A DNA stretch of 64,000 nucleotides. Source: Trichinella spiralis (lineage: Eukaryota > Nematoda > Enoplea > Trichinellida > Trichinellidae). Below the pieces are notes generated by a model, which ran no database searches, was not told where the DNA came from, and was given only the letters and a program-made list of their open reading frames with translations. Of the stretch, positions 39,224 through 52,500 are shown piece by piece. The stretch's first letter is position 1; each line of letters begins with the position of its first letter. The stretch spans positions 8,626,668 through 8,690,667 of the forward strand of contig CM012953.1 in assembly GCA_000181795.3 (NCBI GenBank), given 5' to 3'. The position numbers and the translations under genes are program-made.

Positions 39224-39796
39224 ATGCCCAAGAGCAAAGAGGCAAGGCTTTCCAAAGCTCTGAAATATATCACATTTCCCATTGATGAAATAACCCTTTG
39301 GCCATCTTATTTGCAGAATCGCTGCTTATCAATACTTCTTGTCAATCCAACTAAGGTTACTGTTGGATATTTGTTGAAATCCAGTCGTCGGTTCAGAATA
39401 GAAGTTTCTCCACGATGTGGTTTCATCAAACCAACGAGTTATCAAAAAATTGATATAGTACTTTGGAAGTTGAATAATCAAAGTTTCAGAATTAGAAATG
39501 ATCGCTTGACAGCTATGATTGCCGTCAAGCCGGATAACATCGATATTTCGGATGCAAGTATTTTATGGGACGAATCGGTATATTTTCCACCTGCGGTTGC
39601 TCGTCGATGCATAAAAATTACGTACCAACAACCGTTTGAAGGAAGTGAGGGTCTCATTGAAAGCAGTTCTTCACCGCTTGGCAAACAAACATCTGGTGAA
39701 AGTGAAAGTGCGCTTACAGGTTCTGAAATAACTACCACTGAAGAGGATGCTAAAATCGAAATTGTGGAGAAACAGGATCAGCAGCATTATGAATAA
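39224..39796 (+). CDS. MSP-domain protein A (intronless)
   Basis: 190 residues in one exon. Residues about 10-130 read as an MSP (major sperm protein) domain: VNPTKVTVGYLLKSS, VSPRCGFIKPTS, NDRLTAMIAVKPDNI and ARRCIKITYQQPF. The remaining 55 residues form a Ser/Glu-rich, acidic tail, so this is an MSP-like protein with an extension, not the canonical 127-residue sperm MSP. The family is cytosolic and known for cytoskeletal assembly in nematode sperm or as an adaptor; which applies here is unknown. It is the first of four related genes in this window. Confidence 0.88.
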   Translation: MPKSKEARLSKALKYITFPIDEITLWPSYLQNRCLSILLVNPTKVTVGYLLKSSRRFRIEVSPRCGFIKPTSYQKIDIVLWKLNNQSFRIRNDRLTAMIAVKPDNIDISDASILWDESVYFPPAVARRCIKITYQQPFEGSEGLIESSSSPLGKQTSGESESALTGSEITTTEEDAKIEIVEKQDQQHYE

Positions 39797-39799
39797 GAA

Positions 39800-39805
39800 A
39801 ATAAA
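39800..39805 (+). promoter_or_regulatory. Polyadenylation signal of MSP-domain gene A
   Basis: AATAAA four bases after the stop codon. Confidence 0.6.
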
Positions 39806-41739
39806 TTTTTAACATAATTATGCTGTTAAAATATTGTTAAACTGTTTTCATGCTTCAATTTTTCATGTATTATTAATTTATGTATCTGAAACGAAAATTG
39901 CTTATTAATGTTGATTGTTCATTGTTCTGTTCTTAATTTTGGAACTTAATTGCTTGTTATTTAAGAAATTTTAATTAAAAAAATAAATTTAACGCTTATT
40001 ATTTCAAATGATTTTGTTTCATGTTCATAAAACCAAAAGCAAGTAATATTTTTTTCATTTTATTACAATGTTTCTGGCAAAATTCTTGAAGAAATTTATT
40101 AATTAAATAAAATATAATGCATAAGAATTTATATGCATAAATAATTTCGAATAATTTATTTTTGAAAAATATTCTTTTTTAAAATTAACAAGTGAACAGT
40201 GCAAAGTAGTGTAAAACAAATGATGTGCATTTAAAGAAATTGTTTAAAAACTTTTCAACATTTAAGGGAAAAATTACTTATAATGAGAAAATTATTTTTT
40301 TAATGCAACATTTCCGTCTTTATTATTTTCAATGCTTACTTTTCAGTTTCTACAATTACATCTACCAACGATACTTAATATGAACTAATTTCAAGCATTT
40401 TTGTGTGAAAATAAAGTGGCTATGCTTTGATAGTTGGTTATTACATAAAAATAAAATAAATAAGAAAAAATTGAATACAATCGTTTTTATTTGGAATAAA
40501 TTTAAAAAGTCACATGTAATAAATATCATGTAAGCTTATTTGAACCTTTGTTCCTTATTTGCTTGTTTCTTCTGAAATTTTATCCTGTGCTTTTCCAACA
40601 TTTTAATATGAAATGTCAACATTCATTTTTATATAATTAATCAGTCAGCTGAAAAAGATTATCACACATCAATAGAGAAAAGAAATACAATAAATATAGA
40701 AAACGGAAAAATAAATTCTTCTTCTTCTTTTTCTTTGAAAATACTTAGCTAAGCAGTAATCACAAAAAAAATTTTGAACTTGGTTATTAAATGATCACCT
40801 TTGCACATTTAAATCTTAAATTTTCAGGATTAAATACGTTAATTTGCATTTTTATAAAACGCATCAGTTAAATTATACATTTTTTATATTTTATTTAGAA
40901 TTTTAACTTTAAATTTTCAAAAATTTTAATAATTGTCATAAAATTAGTGGGCAAAAAAGCACAATAAATCAAGATGCCAGTCTTCGTTTCGCACACTTTG
41001 CTTTGTTTTATTTTATTATATTTTATTTTATGCTGCACGTCAAAATCGACTGTGGACAACAATGATTAATGAAGCTATAAATATGGGTGTGGCATTTAAA
41101 ATAACAAAAAGTGATGTGTGGAATGAATAAGTTGTTCATGCGTTAAAGCATATGATGCGTGATAGAATTTTAATCATTTAAAAAAGAAGTTATTTTGCAG
41201 TGATTAATTACTAATGTTTTTTGATCTGACATGATCTCTCTTTTTCCATCACAACAATTAATAAGTATTTTTAAAGAAATAAGAATAATTAATAACGGAA
41301 ATAGGATCAGAATACCCAGGATAAGGTCATAAAAGGAGATATTAAATTGACGTTGAAGTACATATATTCTTAATATCTTCCATGTAAAAATTATTTAAAA
41401 AAATTAAACAGACAATAAAGTTTTAAAATTATTTATTCAATATATACTATTTTTTTAGAAAAGATGTAAAAAGTGATTTTAAAAAATGACAATTAAATAA
41501 ATGTATTGATCAATGATAATTTGCTTTTTACGAAACAAATTAATTTATCATCATTATCCAGAATTTATTGGTTTTCATTAATTTATGGGCTTAAGAAATT
41601 TAAACCTTTCGACTCTAAAATAAACTTTAAACAAATTATTACATTAATGCAGTTTCACTAAAATTTCCTTTAAATATTACGTATTCCCTGCAATTGCACC
41701 ATTTGAAATTGCTATTTGGTTTGAATTCTATTTTGAAAA
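39806..41739. other. Gene-free AT-rich stretch between two MSP genes
   Basis: About 1.9 kb. A/T runs and a TTTTATTTTATTATATTTTA-type simple stretch near 41000. No coding signal. Confidence 0.5.
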
Positions 41740-42273
41740 ATGTCAATGGATGCGAACATGGAAGCTTTGAAAAGAATTACGTTGCCGGTGAAGCGCATTG
41801 TTTTGAGAAGTGCTGCTCACTATTGGATTCAACTTCGTGTAAACAATCCGACCAACTTGACAATTGGATTCAAAGCGAAATCCACTCTTCCGAAGCATCT
41901 CATATTATATCCAAAATGTGGATTCCTCAAACCGAATAGCTCCCTTCTGATTAAGCTATGCTTTTACCGTCTTCTCCCGTCGTGCGTGTCCAACAGAAAG
42001 CGCGACCGTCTGACAATGTTGTTTGCCGTTAAGCCGAAACGAAGATCCCTCAGAAAGGATCCAGAATTGATGTGGCGAGGCAGTTCTTTTCCTTCAGTTA
42101 TTTCTCGACAATGCATAAATATTATTTACAAGCAAAAAGAAGTTACGGATAATAATTTTGAAACAAATGGTACAAACTTCGAATCTGCTTCAAAACTTTC
42201 GGAAGACAAGCTTCCAGAAGACGACACCACTTCAGCATCTGTACAACAGAATCAAGAACAAAGTGATTCATGA
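41740..42273 (+). CDS. MSP-domain protein B (intronless)
   Basis: 177 residues, one exon, same orientation as gene A 2 kb upstream. MSP domain about residues 9-130: LKRITLPVKRIVLRS, VNNPTNLTIGFKAKSTLP, YPKCGFLKPNSS, RDRLTMLFAVKPK and SRQCINIIYKQ. The tail is Asn/Ser/Glu-rich and acidic. The middle (SCVSNRKR) is more basic and diverged than in the other copies. A tandem duplicate of A by position and order of motifs, but only moderately similar, so the duplication is not recent. Confidence 0.87.
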   Translation: MSMDANMEALKRITLPVKRIVLRSAAHYWIQLRVNNPTNLTIGFKAKSTLPKHLILYPKCGFLKPNSSLLIKLCFYRLLPSCVSNRKRDRLTMLFAVKPKRRSLRKDPELMWRGSSFPSVISRQCINIIYKQKEVTDNNFETNGTNFESASKLSEDKLPEDDTTSASVQQNQEQSDS

Positions 42274-42965
42274 AACCATTATATTCACCGTGTACGATAT
42301 TTGTGCACATTATAGGATATAACAACAATTTATTCTAATCAAAAAACCATATTTATAACGTATTTTATTTAGTTACGTTGTATATTTAATTTGTATTTTA
42401 TCAAAATATAACAAAATAAAATAAATAAACTAATTTTAATTTACAGAATTGTGTATCCTTCCCTATAGAAATAATAAAAATAACTGTGAAATTTTATTTT
42501 TAAAAATGCCGATTCCAATTTGAAACATTTTATGAAATCAATTTTGTATCTTCAGCAAACTAACTTATGCCAGAAGTATTTCTTGAAATAATTTGAAAAT
42601 ATTACAATAATTGCATAACATGAAAATTTTCACAAAAAGCAAAAAATTCATTTCATCAGTTCTGTGAACGGAATTTTCAAAAGAGTCACATTGCGTACAG
42701 TAAACAGTAAATATGTACAATTTGTACCTGTGCATCAGTTTCGAAATGCTGTAGGTTGTCTTGTCATCTGTCTCTAGATGCAAGCTGGGCTCTCTGTTTT
42801 GACATCTTTTCACTGTTTTTTATTCGACCTGCAGCACATTTAACAATTTTTATTGCAAATAAAGATTGCAAAATCATTACCATATATTAGGGCAAATGTT
42901 CCCAAACTGGCTAGTGGAGCGTTCGAAGTGGACATATTTGCACTGGTGGTGAAGCTTGGCTGGTG
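42274..42965. other. Spacer between MSP gene B and PPTC7
   Basis: About 690 bp. AATAAA-rich run at 42415-42430 probably ends the MSP transcript. No other feature. Confidence 0.5.
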
Positions 42966-45900
42966 ATGTGCATGCAGCCGGCGGCCAGTTACAGGCCTCG
43001 CCTGTGGAGTCGCCTGATCACTTTGACCATTTCGAGATTTTTGACTCAGTTCGGTATTCGCTATTTATCTGCCCCGAAGTGTCAGCGGTTTGTTGCTGCC
43101 CGTTGTGGATTTCCAAAAAATTTGGCTTTCCAAGTTAGCAGAGTTTTAGAACAAGATGTTTACGGTGACGACGCTTGTTTCATCGCTAACCATCGTACTG
43201 CTGATGTTATTGGTAAAAATTGTTGACAAATTTAAATTTGCAGTTTGATTTTGAAATATTCAGCTCAACAACCTTTTGTTTAAAAATTTGCATAATGTTA
43301 CATATTATGTATGTTGAAGATGTTAAATTATTATCTGTCCACCATAGTTAAGGACGACACTTATCGATCGATTTCATTTGATTTGTGTTTACCGTCATAA
43401 TAGCTCAAGTTTGACCAGTCAATTGAACGCATCATTTTATAACAGTTTATTTATCAGAATGTTATTTATTATTGGAATGAACGTTGAGATGGTGGGAAAA
43501 TGAGAAAAAAGGTAGATTGGCAGTCTTTTGATCGTAATGTAAGGAATAATAATTTCTAGGAGGGGCAATTTTTTGACAGTAGTTCTTCTGCGGTCTTTGC
43601 TTGGCAGTTTGCTTGTGCAGAAAGAGATGCGCATAATTCACGACATCATTTGCTAGCGTTGTTTGTTGACACCTACGCAGATGGTGATTGAAAGCATTGC
43701 AAAATTGAAAATTTGAGGTGCTATTGTTTTTTTCCTCCAATAGAATTTAGTTTACTTTCATTTTTAGTTTTTTTGAGATCTCATCTAAGTACCTGTAGTT
43801 GTACAAGAAAAGTGAAGTAGAAGAAAAATATCTCTTTTTACAACTGAATGGAAAATGATGTTTACTTTCTTGTGGTGTTGTTGTCAAGCATGTGTGCTTG
43901 TTATGAAATTTTATTTGATAAATTAATTTTTGTCCAAATGTGTAATTCATCAGCTTTCATGTTGTTATATGCAGCGGTAAATTATTTCACACAAATATAT
44001 ATATATATATACGTTTTTGGAAAAGATTTTTTAATTATTATTTTGCATGGTTATTTGAAGTACTTTTTTAGACACGCCTTTGGAAGGATGCAAAGAAAGG
44101 CTCTATATATATAGATGTAGATATCTATAATTATTGATTTGTGCGTTCAGCTGAATGCATTTGTGTTTGAAACGTTTTCCATTCAGTTTGTTTTTCAACT
44201 TAGATTTACTTTACATTAAAAGCAAACATTTTGGTAAAAAAATGTTAGAAATTTTAATTATTAAAAAATTCGCATTATTTATATAATTTTGTTGGTGAAA
44301 ACAGTTGTTATATTAAATTATACATTTAGTATAGTTTCATTCATATACCACCTTGATAACAAGTAAGCACGGCAACACGGAAGTGGTAGTATTACTACTA
44401 TTATTGCATTGTTTTTTTGCAATTAAAGTTCGTCAGTTGTTAACTAGAAATTTAATGCATACATTAAGAATGTTTTTTTTGAAATTTATTTGAACGTTGT
44501 TGCATCGATTTGCAATATTCTTTGAAACAAAATTTGGTGATTGGTATGTTATTGTAAAGCAGCAACAACAACAACAACAACAATATATTAATAATAGTAT
44601 TTTTTTAAAATGTTGTATGAAGTGGCAATTTCCATATTTTTAGTTTTATAATTTTGCAAATGTTGTTGTTGAATGTTGAATATGAAATATTTTATACAAG
44701 AAACCTTGTCGCATGATTGCCGCTTTATTTCGATTGATTGCAGCATATATAGAGTGAATACGTTTAAAAATAGAAAAATATATTTAATTTTAAATATTTT
44801 GTATTTGTGAAATAAAGTGATGATGTTTAAGGCGTGGCCGACGGCGTAGGTGGTTGGCGAAACTACGGCGTGGATCCGTCTCGGTTTTCACGTCGTCTGA
44901 TGGCCTCGTGTGCCAAGCTGGTACGCGAGGGTCGGTTTATTGCTCACCGGCCGGCCCAGCTGCTGGCCGCCTCCTATCAGGAGGTGACCCGCGGCGCTTG
45001 GGCGCCGAACAGCGGCGGCCAAAATCCCGAACGGCCTTTGAACGGCAGCAGCACTGCTTGCATTGTGATATTGGATCGGCGGAGCAGTGAAGTGCACACG
45101 GCCAATTTGGGCGATTCGGGCTTTTTGGTTGTGCGCCAGGGTCGGGTGGTCCATCGATCCCAAGAACAGCAACACTATTTCAACGCGCCCTTTCAGTTGA
45201 CCGTCAGCGACGATGCTGTTGGTCGATTTTTCGGTGACAGGTAAGTAATTTTTATTATTCTTTGGCATAAGGTTCGCTTTTTCATCATTCAAAGCTAATT
45301 TCAACAACAACAACAACAAAAGCGATCAATATGTCTGTCGATCGGTAGATAAATAATGGATAGATAGATAGATGGATAGATAGATAAATAGATTATTCTA
45401 CATTTTCTTTTTTCTTACCTCGAAACGTCTGCTTGCTTTTTATTTCAGAAATACACACTTTCACTGCACGTATTAATTTTAATTTACTTGAAACGACAGA
45501 CTGATTTATTACATATATATAAAATGTTTGCATAATTGCTGAACAAGTCAATGGAATGCAGTGAAAAATTACATTACAACTGAATTATCATCATCATCAT
45601 TCCTTTTGTATTGTTAATTAATTTTTGAATCAATAATTGAAGAAGGGAATAAAAAGTAAAATTTTGAACTTGAAAGCAGTTCGCATATAAAAACAAAAAA
45701 GATTGATTCCATTAAGTGATTTTTCACAAACGGTGGATGAAAATCGATATCATCATAATAAGAGGATCAAATGAAAAGAAAAAAAAGTATATTATTGTAC
45801 ACATCCGCCATTTTGGAGCATTTGTTCAACATTTTAAATTTTAATTTGAATATTTTCAAATGAAATTAATTTGAAAAAAATGGAGCGGGTTGATTTTTTG

Positions 45901-47469
45901 TTGTCGACGACGACTACGTTTGGAAAGATTCGAAAGTGAAAAGAGGAAGAAAGGTGGTTGTTGTGGTGGTTTATTTTGGAAAAAATAATTTAATAATATT
46001 AATAAATAATTGGTTTTATTTTTTTTGTTTGAATATGAATTTGGAACAATTTTTGTAAAATGAATGCAGAAGAGATGGAGAATGAGAGGAATTGTTCAAC
46101 ATGGTGGTGGTGATAAGTATTGATGAAGTATTATTTATTATATATAAATATATGCATTTTATATTCCTTTTCGTCTGTTGAAATTTTTACGACTAGAAAG
46201 AAAGCGAAAGAAATAATTTGTGCGACAGTTGTTGCGAGCAATAAATGAATAATGATAATATGCAATCAATAAAAATGGGAGGAGATGGAAAATTTTGGGG
46301 AGGTGAACAATTTTTGGAATGCCCGACGACAGCGTTGCGTAAGCACACCATCGCTGCTGGTGGGAGGTAGTGTTCTGCTAGTGCTGGTGTTAGCGGGTAA
46401 TTTTGCCTCATGCGGTGAGAGATTGTGGCGAAGAGAATTTTTACTTGGATGATTTGTGAAGCAAAAGAGGGAGAGAAGGGAAAAACACTTTGACGTTTTA
46501 AATAATAATAATAATAATAATAATAATATGAAATGTGCATATTTTGTCAATTTACTATCATTCAATTCTGTACAGCACATCTTTTGTTTGGAAAAATTGC
46601 AGTTGAACAGATTATTATTTTGTTTGTTTGTTTTTTGACTTGATCACATGAAAATTTTGTGACCATTTAAAAAGTTCGTTTTCCTTTATTTTTCTCTTTT
46701 GACAGACGATGAACTAATTGATACGATGAGAGATGACAAAATTTGATTTTTATTACACTGAATATCACTGTAGATTTCAATCTTTGATATTTTATTATTA
46801 CATGAATAAAAAGAAGCGTGTATTCAGTGGATTACCGCTTCCTTTTTGCAACATGAGAGCAGAAGTTTTTAATTTATATTTATTTATTTGCGTCAAAAGT
46901 TAAATATGTAATAATAAACTCTGTATATCGTTATATTATAAATGATGAATGATGATAATTGTCACAGATGCAATGTCGATTTTAGTCCAGATTCAGCGGA
47001 GACGAGTACGTTCAGGGTCGAATTGGGCGATTGTATTGTTGTGGCAACGGACGGATTGTTCGACAATCTTCCTGCCAGTTTAATCGAAAATGAATTATCA
47101 AAGTTGGAATCGTTCGAGCCGTTGGAAGTGCAACGTGCTTGCAATTCGTTGGCTTTTCAAGCGAGGCTTTTGTCCTTCGATCGGCACAGCATGTCACCAT
47201 TTGCCAAGAAGGCACAAGAGCATGGTATACAGGCGATTGGTAAGAAAAAGATAGACTAATTTCGAATTTTTATTCATTGGCTATGGGGATATTTCGATTT
47301 GTTTTTCTTTGTTCCATTATTCAATACATATATTACTTGCTTTTTCTTATTTTTCAAAATTTCAGGGGGAAAGCCGGATGACATAACGATAATTTTGGCC
47401 GTCGTTGCTTCGGCAGAATCGGAAGATGAAGAAGAGGAAGAATTTGAAGCTAGGGAACAAGAATCCTAA
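42966..47469 (+). CDS. PPTC7: PPTC7-like PP2C protein phosphatase (mitochondrial)
   Basis: Metal-dependent Ser/Thr phosphatase of the PPTC7 group, which acts in mitochondria. Four exons: 42966-43212, 44832-45240, 46968-47239 and 47366-47469; in phase; 343 residues (human 304). The N-terminus is rich in Arg and Ser with hydrophobic residues and no acidic residue in the first 40 or so, as in a mitochondrial presequence. Catalytic marks: [83 protein letters not shown] and [15 protein letters not shown]; the metal-binding Asp residues are present. A poly-Glu tail follows the domain. Introns 1 and 2 are 1.6 and 1.7 kb and hold microsatellites; no second gene is seen in them. Confidence 0.95.
44563..44583. 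repeat. CAA trinucleotide microsatellite in PPTC7 intron 1
   Basis: Seven CAA units. Confidence 0.85.
45345..45395. repeat. GATA tetranucleotide microsatellite in PPTC7 intron 2
   Basis: Imperfect GATA/GATG/AATA units over about 50 bp. Confidence 0.85.
46501..46528. repeat. AAT trinucleotide microsatellite in PPTC7 intron 2
   Basis: Nine AAT units in the intron. Confidence 0.85.
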
Positions 47470-47702
47470 ATATGTAGAGTTGTCCCTCCTCCTCCTCCTC
47501 CCGTAGCGATGGTACTGTTTCTTGTATACAGTAGCGCGTTTGAGATTTTCATTTTTAGGTATTTATTTTATTATTATTATTATTATTATTACTTTTTTCT
47601 CTTTGTTGTTGAGATTATTTTTATTTATTTACCCATGAATATATATATCTATAGCCGCAGCATTGTTGTTTTGTTTTTTTCATCTGATGAATTTGTCGTT
47701 GA

Positions 47703-47906
47703 TTATTTATCGACGACTGATACTGGCGCATTCACTGGCTTGTGACATGCTGCTTTCTTGGCTTTGACTTTTCTCTTTTGGCCAGGTTTTGAATAAGCCA
47801 AATTTTGCAATATCACATCTACAATAATATCTATATTGTCGTTTGTTACAAACTGTCTTGGACTGCCTGCGCTGGTCTTGACGTTCGTTCTTGCTAGCTT
47901 CAGCAT
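47703..47906 (-). CDS. Hypothetical small basic protein, antisense to the PPTC7 3' region
   Basis: 67 codons from a true ATG, convergent with PPTC7 and about 230 bp from its stop codon. The protein has a hydrophobic middle (NDNIDIIVDVILQNLAY) and a Lys/Arg-rich stretch (KPGQKRKVKAKKA). Composition is protein-like, unlike most ORFs of this size nearby, but I recognise no family. It could also be the last exon of a longer gene. Confidence 0.35.
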   Translation of the reverse strand: MLKLARTNVKTSAGSPRQFVTNDNIDIIVDVILQNLAYSKPGQKRKVKAKKAACHKPVNAPVSVVDK

Positions 47907-49584
47907 GACAAAATCAATGGGTTATTATGTTTCAGCCTTTGTGGCGCAGAAAAAACAAAATAAAATAAGTTTCACCACCAAAGTTGAGTTTTTGTATTAA
48001 AAAAAATTTTTAATTTATTTTAATAATAAATTGAAAAATTGTAACAATAAAAGAAACATGTAATTTGTAATTGCAATGAATCACTGCATTGATGTGTGTG
48101 GATTTTTAAATAAAGCTGATAGCAAGATGATCGTCATGGCAAGTTGCAGAACCAGGAAATGATCAGTGAAAGATGAAGAAAACTGACAGCTGGCATTCCA
48201 AATATTGGGAAATGGGATACAATTTCACAGCAAACTCTTTTGTGTCTATTCAACTGAAGCTGAATACTTTTTGAAGTGGAAAAAAATGCAACATCATTGC
48301 AAAGAAGCCTGTATTTGTAAAGAATTGAAACATTTGACATTATTCTTATTAATTTTCAGGCAATTTTTTATTTATAATCAATAAATTGGTAAAAAGGTTT
48401 TTTTGTTTTATTAAAAATTAATGAACAGCATTTATTGATTGATCACTTGTAGGGTGGCGGTTCGTGTAGTTGCGGCATATCTTGATTTGCTGGTTTAATA
48501 ATCATCAAATATTGTTTGTTGCATTAGAAACTTGCTTTGTCAGAAATATTTTCTCATTGAATCAATCCTTATTTATTCTGGTTAATTTTCTTTTTTTACT
48601 TCACGAAGTTTCTATTTCCACTTAAAAACTGACCACTCCCAACGATCCAAGTAAACAAACATCGATAATTTGTTTATTGATTGTGTATTTCTTTGAAAAT
48701 GCACTTTTTTCTCTAAATTAATAAATTTTACTAGCAAAGGTGAAAATGAAAATGACAATTATTAAATTTTGAGTTTAAACAAAACAAATTGCATAAAATA
48801 TTGAATTCGCTGACCATTATTATTCATGAAGCTTGATGCACACTTGTCAGTGGAATGTCACTGGTTGTTTGTAGCAATATTTTTCAAAAGCTTGTAAATT
48901 TTTACTTTGCACTGTTTTCATAAAGCAAACAATAATTATTTAATTATGCAGTTATTGCAGTTAATTTAAAAAAGCAATAAATATTAAATTCTTGGGAAAT
49001 TTTAAATTCTTGGAAACGGGCAGTTTGGTTTTTTCCTCAATTGACAAATATGTACAGGAGATTTTCAAAGTTTATTTTCTCCGAGTTGCAGAAAATAAAT
49101 ATAACACTTTTCCCATCTTTTGTATTATATATATTTTCAGCTTGTGTAATTTTTTATTAGCCAAAATGCATGCAAACATCCCGACGACTACCAACTTCAA
49201 ATGCTTTTAGTACATCTGTATGCAGTTTTCAGTGTCACTTTAAAATCCCTCTCACATCATCAACATTTCATCCTCTACTTATGATTTGCATTAGGTTTCA
49301 TGAAATATTATTTCTTTTCAATAATTTTTCATCATATTTTAATGAAATGTCGTACTTCTTTCCATTTAATATTATAATAAATTTATACTTAGTTTTCTTT
49401 TTAGCTACAGTATTTTCTTTTATAATGCAAGCTTTATTTTTGATATTGTGATTTACTGCACCATATAAAATTTTCTTATCAATTCAAATTTCAAAAATTG
49501 AACAATTTCTTGAATTAATGAAATAGGTTTTGCATTATTTTCACTTCATCATTGCATCATCGAATTGTTCGTATTGAAGTGCGG
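47907..49584. other. Gene-free AT-rich stretch upstream of REV3
   Basis: About 1.7 kb; several short ORFs with no protein-like signal. Presumably includes the REV3 promoter. Confidence 0.5.
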
Positions 49585-52500
49585 ATGAGTCACACCCAGC
49601 TGCTTTCGAATTGCCAGTTTGCGGTTCGCATAGTACAATGTGATCATTACATGTGCAAGCCAATCCAAATAGGCAAAACTGGTGAATTTTTGTGTGAAAA
49701 AGAGAAAACGACTTGGGTTCCTGTTCTACGAATATTTGGTCTTTGTTCAAATGGTAGCTATAATCTTCATTCAATCTACGACTGAACGTGTGAAAAACTG
49801 TTTTCCAATAATCTAGGCACAAAATGCTGCGTTCACGTTCATGGAGTTTTTCCGTATTTTTTTGTCCAAAGTCCAGAAGATGACCCTTGTTCAAAATGGC
49901 TTTCTGAATTTAAACGTTTATTAAATTTTCAAATAAAAAATCAGATGCAAACTCCAGCAACAGGCAGTGGAAAACGCGCACATTTTTCATATGTACGCGA
50001 TGTTTCGGTTGAACGGCTGACGTAAGTGAGAAATGGTGCAATTTCTAATATTGAAATTCAAGCGCTGCATTTTTAGTCCATTTTATGGTTATCATGAAAA
50101 TGCTGTATCATTTTTGAAAATTTCATTGTACAATCCGAATTATGTTAAAAAGTAGTGAATACTTTGTTGTTGATTGAAAAGGTTAATTTTAGAGCTTTTA
50201 GAGCTGTAAAAGTTCTGCAGAATGGCTTAATTCATGGTATTCGCTTCGAAGCACACGAATCTCACGTACCTTACACATTGCAGGTAGTGGCTTTTTGCAT
50301 CATTTTGCGTTGACGTTGACAATTTTAATTCTGTCGCTGTTATTTAAGTTTTTTATTGACTTTAATTTATATGGAATGGATTTTCTGTATTTGCGGTGTG
50401 TGAAATTTCGCAAACGCAAAGTGCAAAATGGTGAAAACAGTCATACTGTTTCTTTATTATTTTAATTTTGATTATAAAAATTGTTTTTCAGAGAAACGTG
50501 CATTGGCTGCAACTAACGAATCATTCGATGACAAAGAGTTTGAATAATTTATTGATTTCTGGTATATTGCAGAAACTTTTTAAGTTTTATCTTTCAGTCC
50601 TTTCTTGTGTCAGAGTACTTGTGAAGTGGAGTTGGATTGCATGGCTGATGATATTTTGAACACCACAATAACATATTCGGGTGATTATTGAATGATACAT
50701 TTCAACAGCAATAATGATACTGTATTTTTAATTTTCAATACATGTTTAGGTGAACTGCAAAATCCTGGTTTGAAATATATATGGGCAGATGAAGCTAATC
50801 GCCGTATGGCGTCTAGTCAAGATTCGACTTTCAGTTACACACCATTATCTCAAGGAGGTGAGTAGGTGAAAATAATTTGTCAGTTATAAAATTTGAATAG
50901 CAGTTTAATTTTTCAGAACGGAAGCAGCTTATTGTATCAGAAACTGAAAGTCTCTATTTGAAAGATCTGGACGAAAAAATTGCAAGGTAGCAAGCAATTG
51001 ATTGTTAGAAGTTCAATCTGTTCAAAAGTTGTAGAGTTTTGTTTAGCTCGAAATCCGCTCCTCCGGTGCAGTTCGATTCAGCTTGTCAAGATGAACTTGG
51101 TTTTTGTTGTTGAATTTTAAAAATAATTTTTAAAAGAGAATTTGCATATTTAGACGAACAGTTGATGAGTATTTTGCGAGAGTTGCAAAGCGAATCCAAC
51201 GACGACAACAACACCATGGCGGCGGCTTCGTGCGGTGAATCTTTGGACGGAAGGTTTGAATTCACTGAATTGAGCTTGAAAAGTGGAAATTATAAAAAAA
51301 ATACTTGTGAAATTGACGATCTACCGCTTGAAGACGAGGACGAAGAGATTTTGGAATTGGAAGAAGACAGACTTGAGATGTCGCAGTCGTTGAATGATCT
51401 GCTTGGTGAATGTTCAGATTTGGAATTTTCCCTACAGTGAGCAATTTTGAACAGACATCTCTGATCGAGATTTGCATAAATTTTACTGGTTTGAGGATGC
51501 AAAGTGAAACGGCGGGACGAGTTGAGCAGGTCGACGGGCCACCGGGCAACGGGCGCAAGAAACCCTACTGTGGATGGATATCATTCGACGACGGATCAGA
51601 TGATTCCAATATTGGCACTGCTTCCTCGGCTAATTCGCGGACTTGTTCATCGAAGAAGAAGGAGAAAAGAGGAACCACCGGACAAGGTATTGAATGATTT
51701 TTGTTTTGACCAGAAAAGTCTGTTAGCGAAAAAACAGAGCAAACAATAAAGCAACTAAATTGATCATTTTTTCACTAGCGAAAAAGTTTTCCAACTTGCA
51801 GACTATTGATCTTTCATCTGAGCAGTTTGATGAGGGGATTTTTACTTTATGCAAAATATGTTCATCTGCAGATTGTACAAAATAAATTGCATAATGATGA
51901 TGATGATGTTATTGTTGTTGTTGAATATTTCTAGGAACAGCAAAAGCACAGTCGAAATATTGCCGGTCGTCTACAGAAGGCAGGTATTTGGAATTTTAAA
52001 AATTACATTTTGTTCATCTGTGAAAGAGAAGAAAAGCAGGTGTTCCAATAGTTCTGCTGGAGTTGCAGGAATGTAGATGCAGAATGCGGAATTTCAAGCG
52101 AAGTGAAGAAGAAAAAGAAGCGGAAAATCTATCGATCGGTGGTAAATTTGAAAGGCGGCGGCCAGATCGAAGCGAATCCAAATTTGATTGCTACGCGGAA
52201 AGAGGATAATTTGAATGAATCAAACCAACAAGCCAACAGCAGTCGATTGGATCCGGTAGATACATCTGGATGTTTTGTGAAACAAACGAGCGATCAACTG
52301 TGCAATGAAGAAGACAGAGAAGAAGAAGAAGAAGAAGAAGATAAAAGAGCAGTTGAAAAGCGGCACTCAGCTTGGTTGTTGGAATCGAGCGATATTTGCA
52401 AGCAGCAGGTTTCATCTGCAACTGTGGAAATGCAGGATGCCGGAAATTTAGAAGAATCATTCTGCGTCGAGTGTGAGGAGAAAGTCAGCGAACTGCAAGG

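Noticed and set aside
44888-45319. 143-codon minus-strand ORF opposite PPTC7 exon 2
   Set aside because: Shadow of a GC-rich coding exon.
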